From positions 62,001-126,000 of the forward strand of contig JASWJB010000008.1 of assembly GCA_032433595.1 (NCBI GenBank): a DNA stretch of 64,000 nt. Reading direction: 5' to 3'. This DNA is from Conoideocrella luteorostrata. Its lineage: Eukaryota; Ascomycota; Sordariomycetes; Hypocreales; Clavicipitaceae. A program made the translations under genes and the position numbers. Below, piece after piece: positions 57,423-64,000 of this stretch. The notes below the pieces were generated by a model. It saw only the letters and a list, made by a program, of their open reading frames with translations, was not told the DNA's origin and ran no database searches. Numbering within the stretch: position 1 is the stretch's first letter; every line of letters starts with the position of its first letter.

Positions 57423-60294
57423 CGAGGTGGGCTGACGGTGGCAGTGAGAATTGTGAGACTCCCAGTGGTTTACTACGTGGGTTACATGGCTAAAAAGAAA
57501 AAGAAAAAAAAAAGGCCTGCAGCCAGAGCGTCCTCTATAACTAAGACTTGGGTAAATAAACAGATAAGATTAGAACTGCCAGGTCTTCAAGCAGACCAGT
57601 TCATGGCGTCTTGATTCTCAATCCAACCAATCCGTCTTGGCACTGGCGAAATATACTTTGAGCTACGTCATGGCCGAGAAAAGCGCCAGCGCTGCCGAGC
57701 ATTGCTTCGATTACGCTGCTTCCTCAGACAGAGTTTATTGGGGCGTCCGGCATTAATGCGTGGCGGTCCCGCGGCACTAGAGGGCTGTCAATTGCCACCA
57801 GTCCATTTGCCGCAATGTTTTTGTTTGCGCCTCATATATTGATTTGCAGGGGGCTGGTATACTGTCATCGGTGAGGACGTTGGTTTGGAGCGCTTTACGC
57901 AATAGCTCGACGCTGTTGGAAAATTACCCGGCAGCCTCGAATAAGTCGTCTGATGAGTGTCAGAGGCCGCTGTGGTGTGGAATTGGGGCTTGCTGCAAAA
58001 CTGGTCCTGTCTATATCGGCACCATTGCCAAGGCTTGGAGCCCAGCGTCAGGGAGGTCGAACTCAGTTGCAAGACAAGGGAAGGGAGCGTTGGGATCTGA
58101 AGCTTTTTCTGCGTGACGCGCCCGAGTGTTTATTGCTGCTGTCACTCTGGGCACGTGTTTTGGCACCTTCCCAGTTGATCGCGCAGTCGTAGTTTGCGCA
58201 CCAGGAGGAAACCCGTTGGCAGTCGAAGCAATTTTTTTAAGTTGCGGCTTGATAAGACATTGAGTTATACAACTGACAGTCGTCAATATTCTGTACTCCG
58301 GAATTCATCTAGCAACGGGTCTCCCATGATGCAATGGTAATATCAAACACATACACGCGGACTCCTTTCTGTACCGTACCTGCAGCTCAGACTTGGTTGT
58401 ACTGGGTGCCGCTCTGCTACAAACACCTCCGCCCATGCACACCGTGGCGCACCTGAATTTTGCCAAATTTTGCCAAGATGGTAGGCAATACGGTGGGAGT
58501 TTGACTCGGCTTGGTCAGGAACTTGTGCGCAGCATTAACTACCCCGTACTATTGCTTCTGCCCCTGCACACGAGGTTCTCGAAAAGCTCAGGCGCTTTCA
58601 CCATGTGCAGCACTGCGCACTGATGGTAACTCTGTCCGCAGGTGAATCAAATAACTACCGCAAGCGGCCGCATCGATATTGCACATTTTGAAGAACTTTC
58701 CAGCACATTCACCTTCAAGAACTGGCTTCATTCGGCTGCGATAACTGGGACAACAGCCACAATACGCGGTGCTTGGACTTCTCCTGCCAAGAAACCACAC
58801 AGCGCCGCCCATGACCTCCGTCTGGATAACTGTTTGCTGTCGTACTACTCCGTACTCCGTCCATACTCCATATCCGCCTTGGGATTGCCAAGCCTACTAC
58901 GACGCAAGACTAACATGACCCCCCTGACCGCCCTTCCTCATTCGCTATTTCCATAGTTTAGTGCGGTTGCCGCGGTGGATGCCGCGTGGTGTGGAGGGCA
59001 GGCGCCAGCGCAGCAAAGAGCCATTCTGAATGGCACCCAGAATCAACCTTAAGTTTACCTTAATTGTCACATTACACATCACATGAAGCATCGTTGCCGA
59101 AGCTACGGAGCATATTTCATGCATGAAGCGGGATGTGGTGTTTTTCATCTGCTCCTTATCAAATTGGTCTGCTGTATTCTCTATCCAACCTCTCTAGCTG
59201 GCCTGGCCATACCTCGCATGCTTGGTCAGGTCGCGCCTGGAGTTGAATTTGCCCTCTTGGTGCCTGGTCACGGTCGTTATACTTCGTTGGTGCACATAAC
59301 ATGAGCGCCAAGGCCAGAGAATCCACACCGCAAAATCGCTGTAAAAAGACAGTCATTCTCTCATTTCTTTGTACCCTTACGCACAGCCCCGGCGCCGCCC
59401 AAGGCCTTGGCTTGGCACCTCTAGACAGCCCCAAGCTGATTCTATTGAATGACGGCCACATTGGCATCCTGCCTGCCAAGATCTTCGTCTACTACTCACA
59501 TAATTCATGTGGAGTTCTTTGACCCTCCCCCATTACGAAAGCAGGCGCTTGTAGCCAAGTATACCTGGAACCGTAGCAAAACATGCAAGCCGCGAGCAAC
59601 TTCTTGGAACCAGGGCTGCGCCCTTCTTGGCCTGAGCCTTGGCTTCTTGACCAATCTATTAACTTGGCCGTAAACACGATGGCATGCTTGGCGGAGACTA
59701 CGAGTGTACTTCGTCTACTCGGTACCGCTGCGGAGGGCTCTCTCTCACGAGCCTCAACATCTTTGTCCCTCCAACCTTGACCTTTCATCCGACTTGTCCA
59801 TTGCCTTGAACCCTGTTTGTCCACTTTCTCCAGAGGTATGACGGCCTATTCTCACTCCTGGAAATAGTTCCTCGCTGCCGTCCTTCCACTCTTAACCTCT
59901 CCGCTTCCTCGCCTTCCGCCCCAGATTCTCTTGCTCACGCGTTCCTTCTCTCTGGTGGCTGTCCATCTATCATTGTCAACTTCTTTCTTTGCCGTTGATT
60001 TGCTTTGGTCATTCGTTTCGACACTTTCCGTCACTCGCTGTATCGTCTGATTGCAAATTCTTACTGCGCGATTATCGAGTCTCATCAAAATCGCGAACTA
60101 CTACCAATTTATCTTCAATCACCCCGGGCCTGTTGGAAACGCGAGGCTGCGTTTAATAGACCATCCTCGTTTCATTGCCGGCCCAAAATAAGCTACCGCA
60201 TCCCCCCGAATTAAATCACGAGTTGGGCATCTAGAGACATTTCCGCTACACATCGAGCTACAATATTTCTTTCCCTGCTGCGCTATTTGATACC
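57423..60294. other. Long gene-free stretch
   Basis: 2.9 kb. An A-rich tract lies at ~57490..57512, palindrome copies at ~58294 and 58844..58872, and the final ~450 bp are pyrimidine-rich and probably the 5' leader/promoter of the GH76 gene. No gene recognised. Confidence 0.5.
58844..58872. repeat. Three overlapping TACTCC-type half-sites
   Basis: TACTCCGTACTCCGT followed by CCATACTCCATA: three tandem variants of the palindrome half-site. Confidence 0.8.
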
Positions 60295-61947
60295 ATGCTT
60301 TCAACACTGGTGGCACCGGCATGGCTTGCCGTTGCTACTGGCCTCTTGCTAGGAGGTACTAATGCGCAATACTATAAAATAGATACTAAAGGTACGTTAA
60401 GGCTAGGGTTTCAGATAAATCAACCTGCGACGTTGCCGTGATCCCACCCGCTCCTCGCTCATTGGTCCCCGAACTATTCTTAAGCTGACACAATGCAGAT
60501 GCTATTCGTGAATCTGCGCGAACATTAGCATACGATTTGATGCTCTACTACAAAGGAAACCAGTCGGGAGAAATTCCTGGTATACTGCCCGGTCCTCCTG
60601 CGGATGGAAAGGGCCCATACTACTGGTGGGAAGGAGGTGCGATGATGGGCACTTACATGGATTACTGGAAGTTGACAGGAGATTCGAGTTACAACCATGT
60701 TGTTATGCAGGGGATGTTGCACCAGGTCGGCGAGAATAAAAACTATATGCCCAGCAACCATACAATGTCTCTTGGAAATGATGATCAAGGCTTTTGGGGC
60801 ATGTCCGCTATGCTAGCTGCTGAAAACAAATTTCCCGATCCTCCGCAGGATCAACCCCAATGGCTTGCGCTTGCCCAAGCGGTATGGAATACACAAGCCG
60901 ACCCCAGCCGATACGATGAGACGTGCGGCGGAGGATTGCGGTGGCAGATTCCTTTTTCCAATCAGGGATATGGATACAAGAATAGTAGGTCCTTGTCTTC
61001 AGAAATATGCACGACCAAAGGGCCCAAGACCGGTTCATACTGACCCTCCCATCGTAGCTATTGCCAACGGAATATTCTTCAACATGGGGGCCCGCCTTGC
61101 CCGGTACACTAGAAACGATACATATGCTAAGCGCGCGGAGAAGGCCTGGGACTGGATGCGGAGCCATGATTATATTGACCCGAAAACCTGGGCCGCATAC
61201 GACGGTGCGCATGTGGAACAGAATTGTACAGATGTCAATAAGGCTACCTTTTCTTATAACGCAGGTGTTTTAGCTCAGGGTGCCGCGTTTATGTACAACT
61301 ACGTAAGTGATTGGATAGAGGCTTGCGATGTTGCTCGGCCCGATACTAATTGGCGGTGGCAGACGGAAGGAGGCGAAAAGTGGAAAACTGTTCTGGATGG
61401 ATTGTTGGGATACACTCTCAAAAATTTCTTCCCCAATGACATTGCCTACGAAGTCCCCTGTGAAGGGAACACTGGAAAAGGAACATGTACTCCCGACATG
61501 TTGTCATTCAAGGGTTATGTTCACCGATGGCTCTCCGTCATTACCCAGGTTGCTCCGTACACTGCAGACAAGATCTTACCCGTGTTGCGCAAGTCTACCG
61601 AAGCAGCCATCAGGCAATGCACCGGTGGACAATCCGGCCGCCAGTGCGGGTTTTACTGGATTCTGGGCAAATATGTCGATCCGGCCGTCGATAAAACCAC
61701 AGGCGCGGGCGAAGCGATGAACGTGTTGGCTGCCGTGTCGAGCCTCCTCATAGGCGACACGCCCGCGCCAGTGACAAACGGAACAGGCGGAACATCGAAG
61801 GGAAATCCAAACGCCGGGGGTAAAGACAACGGTGAAAGATCAGTGAAGCCTATTACGATGGCTGACAAGGTAGGCGCCGGCTTCATCACGTTTTTGATGC
61901 TCGGTGGTGCCGTCGGCATGTTTGTCTGGATGAGTGCATTTGATTAA
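60295..61947 (+). CDS. GH76 cell-wall mannanase-like enzyme (Dfg5/Dcw1 family)
   Basis: Exons 60295..60391, 60499..60984, 61058..61302 and 61363..61947 encode 470 residues. The signal peptide is [26 protein letters not shown]76 hallmarks: [20 protein letters not shown], the catalytic Asp pair D127-D128 in [54 protein letters not shown] and [11 protein letters not shown]. The C-terminal 30 residues form a hydrophobic segment after a Gly/Asn-rich linker, fitting GPI anchoring. Dfg5/Dcw1 enzymes are thought to transfer GPI-protein glycans onto the wall glucan and are needed for wall integrity. Intron 3 (61303..61362) is 60 bp and has no stop, so retained RNA would insert 20 residues; the spliced form matches the family better (FMYNY joined to TEGGEKW). 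Confidence 0.93.
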
Positions 61948-62706
61948 CACACTAGCCAGACATCGGGTGCATTGATTCATCTATGATATTGTATACCACG
62001 GCGTTTTGGATCGGTCTTGGTACTTTTTCACGTGTTTCCTTTTGACGATTCAGCGGGCACTGTTCATTCATGATTGCGATTATGTCTCAACGCTGGCAAC
62101 GTGGCCATTGATGAGGGGCTGCCGAGACGCAGGACGGGTTTGGTCTGACGAGATACGTAAAGCGCATGGTAGCTGGCGTTATCCCTGAGATTGGTGTATT
62201 TTTACGGAGTAGAGCGGGCTGAAATGAACAGAAGTGGGAACCATAAATACGCGCATACTTGCATAACTACATACTACATTATTTCGTACTCTCCATGAGG
62301 ACCAGTACTCCGTACTCTGTGCCGACTTCAGTAGTTAGTTGAGTCAAGCTTGGAACGGAATTCGGCCCGCTGAGCGACTACTCCGTACGGAGTAATCTAA
62401 TCCGATTTGCGGGACTGCTGGCGGCTGGTGGGCCTCGATAGCACTGTGGCGCCGCCCAACCCATTGCAATGGTCGATGAAGCGGCATCAAAACGCAACTG
62501 GGTACCCTGTACTCCGTAGGCACTAAGTTGCTCCGTACGGAGTACATTGATACTGGCAAGGCCACCTTCTCCGTGGACAGGGTTAGCAATGAGCTCGCAC
62601 CTCGACCTCGACCCCACGACCACTACAGTCAATTCATCAATCTCACATCCAAACTTGGCTTGCGTATCACCTCGTATCACCTTGTACTCTGCATCAAGGT
62701 TTGAAT
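61948..62706. other. Spacer rich in TACTCCGTA palindromes
   Basis: Five copies or half-sites in about 350 bp (62202, 62306, 62379, 62510, 62530), the densest cluster in the window, upstream of the 2EXR gene. No gene. Confidence 0.7.
62379..62394. repeat. Perfect copy of 16-bp palindrome TACTCCGTACGGAGTA
   Basis: Identical to the copy at 9781..9796. A near-perfect copy, GCTCCGTACGGAGTAC, follows at 62530..62545. Confidence 0.92.
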
Positions 62707-64000
62707 ATGCCTTCCGGTGACCATCCGTCGGATGACGACACCAGCAGCGCCAGTGACGCCTCCTCAGGAGGGAGCGGCCAAGATGGTCGCGCCCTCATCG
62801 ACGACGAGGCTGAAGAATCAGATGGAACAGATAGCTCAGATGTATCCGACAGCTTGGACTGTGCGCGCGAATATTCATTCCCGCAGTTCATGCAGCTGCC
62901 ACCAGAATTGAGGCATCGAATTTGGGAAGTGTTTTGCCCCGACTTGACCGCCAAAGCACGAGTTTTCCAGTTCTTCCTCTCACCGAGCTCTGCAGCCATG
63001 GGTCGCCCAGACCACTACTCCGTGAAGGATCATCTAACACTTGGTGATCAGACAGAGAAGCTCAGAGCTGTGCTGTCGACGCATCGGGAGTCGAGGAGCA
63101 TTGCGGTGCAAAAGCTTCCTCATGAGCTAGGCATGGATGCAGGATCTGGCGACGCGATTGTTCGGTTCAGAAAGGAGACGGATGTAATTATTTTGCATGG
63201 CCTGAAAGCCGGCAAGGATTTACACTTGCCAGAATTTGCAAGGGATGTGCAGAACATTGCTGTCAATCCGTGGGAATTATTCTTTGGCGGCATGTTGAAT
63301 GGGCCCGTTGACGAGGCTATCCCCGCGTTGGCTGGGATATTTCGCAATCTGAAGAGGCTCTATGTCCATACGCCAGCTGAGTCCCAGAGGGCTTGCCAGA
63401 TACGATGGTGTGTGACGGACTATGTGCACACGTACATGGTGGAGACGTATGAGAAACAAGATGGGCGAGGCGAGGATTTGCAGTCGCTGTTTTGCTGGCC
63501 GGATGTGGATGGGCACCCCGACTTTGCCAAATACTCGATTCCGAAGTTGTTTTCGCGCGGTAAAGATGTGGAAGTGGGTGTGGAGATGTGGCCGATGGTT
63601 GAGTTTGAGCTGGATGAAGGGATTGCGCAATATGACAGGTTGAGGGTGTTGAAGGACCTCCCAGATTTGGGGGATGGCGAGCTTTCCGGGGAGGATGGCA
63701 GTGTCGACGACGATGACGAGTTCTATGGTGGATCGCCGCAGGGAACATATTGGGATGAACACGACAGTGAAACATTTTTGGATGAATACGAGAGTGAGGG
63801 GATTGACGATGATGAGATTGTCGAGGTCGGAGACACGTCAGAAGATGATATGATACCCGATGAGATTGCTGCACACTTTTCAAGTCCAGAGCCGGAAGAC
63901 TATCAATCCAAAGATGTTCTCATCATTGACAGACCGGACCGCGGGCCGCTCCAAACTAGACTCAAGCGAAGGCTGATTATGGATTCGGACGACTCAGGCG
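62707..64000 (+). CDS. 2EXR-domain protein, 3' end beyond the window
   Basis: The frame is open from the ATG at 62707 to the last base (431 codons, no stop). The N-terminus is acidic and Ser-rich (SDDDTSSASDASSGGSG). The 2EXR/F-box-like core begins FPQFMQLPPELRHRIWEVFC, continues through VLSTHRESRSIAVQKLP, VRFRKETDVIILHGL and DVQNIAVNPWELFF, and ends near LFCWPDVDG. It is followed by a long Asp/Glu-rich tail (VDDDDEFYGG, DDDEIVEVGDTSEDD) and a basic RLKRRLIMDSDDSG motif where the window ends. These proteins are abundant in filamentous ascomycetes; their role is unknown but an adaptor function is suspected. The start is chosen as the first ATG after palindrome-rich non-coding DNA. Confidence 0.85.
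   Translation, partial: MPSGDHPSDDDTSSASDASSGGSGQDGRALIDDEAEESDGTDSSDVSDSLDCAREYSFPQFMQLPPELRHRIWEVFCPDLTAKARVFQFFLSPSSAAMGRPDHYSVKDHLTLGDQTEKLRAVLSTHRESRSIAVQKLPHELGMDAGSGDAIVRFRKETDVIILHGLKAGKDLHLPEFARDVQNIAVNPWELFFGGMLNGPVDEAIPALAGIFRNLKRLYVHTPAESQRACQIRWCVTDYVHTYMVETYEKQDGRGEDLQSLFCWPDVDGHPDFAKYSIPKLFSRGKDVEVGVEMWPMVEFELDEGIAQYDRLRVLKDLPDLGDGELSGEDGSVDDDDEFYGGSPQGTYWDEHDSETFLDEYESEGIDDDEIVEVGDTSEDDMIPDEIAAHFSSPEPEDYQSKDVLIIDRPDRGPLQTRLKRRLIMDSDDSG

Overview
The window reads as nuclear DNA of a filamentous ascomycete, most likely a sordariomycete and plausibly hypocrealean (inferred from gene content, not proven). Support comes from short GT-AG introns of about 50-110 bp, a highly reducing polyketide synthase, fungal Zn2Cys6 and bZIP/DUF3425 regulators, a Pth11-like 7-TM protein, an EF-hand NADPH oxidase, a Dfg5/Dcw1-type GH76 enzyme and a 2EXR protein. 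No rRNA, tRNA or CRISPR array was recognised, and there is no sign of bacterial operons.

Layout. 1-8.8 kb: the 3' part of a highly reducing PKS (DH-cMT-ER-KR-ACP; its start lies left of the window), a secretory lipase gene broken by one in-frame TAG, and a convergent bZIP/DUF3425 regulator. This looks like the edge of a secondary-metabolite locus. 10.9-12.7 kb: a secreted GH18 enzyme with a foldback (MITE-like) element just upstream. 14.9-30.7 kb: a nutrient and sensing block with a thiamine-diphosphate (ThDP) decarboxylase-like enzyme, a Dal5-type anion permease, a rhodopsin-like 7-TM protein, an OPT oligopeptide transporter and a sugar-porter MFS permease. 32-41.5 kb: a gene-poor accessory stretch with small secreted proteins (a short peptide, a GGQT-repeat protein with two Kex2-bounded units, a six-cysteine 95-aa protein), a lone AflR-like Zn2Cys6 regulator and several degraded or orphan coding traces. 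42-64 kb: mostly conserved housekeeping-type genes (Rieske/FAD AIF-like reductase, coiled-coil protein, NoxC-type oxidase, GH76 cell-wall enzyme, 2EXR protein) plus a repeat-bearing HsbA-like secreted protein.

The most distinctive non-genic signal is a short palindrome, TACTCCGTACGGAGTA, or its half-sites, scattered in more than twenty places between genes. Exon structures were deduced by eye from splice consensus, reading-frame continuity and family knowledge. No alignment or database search was run.
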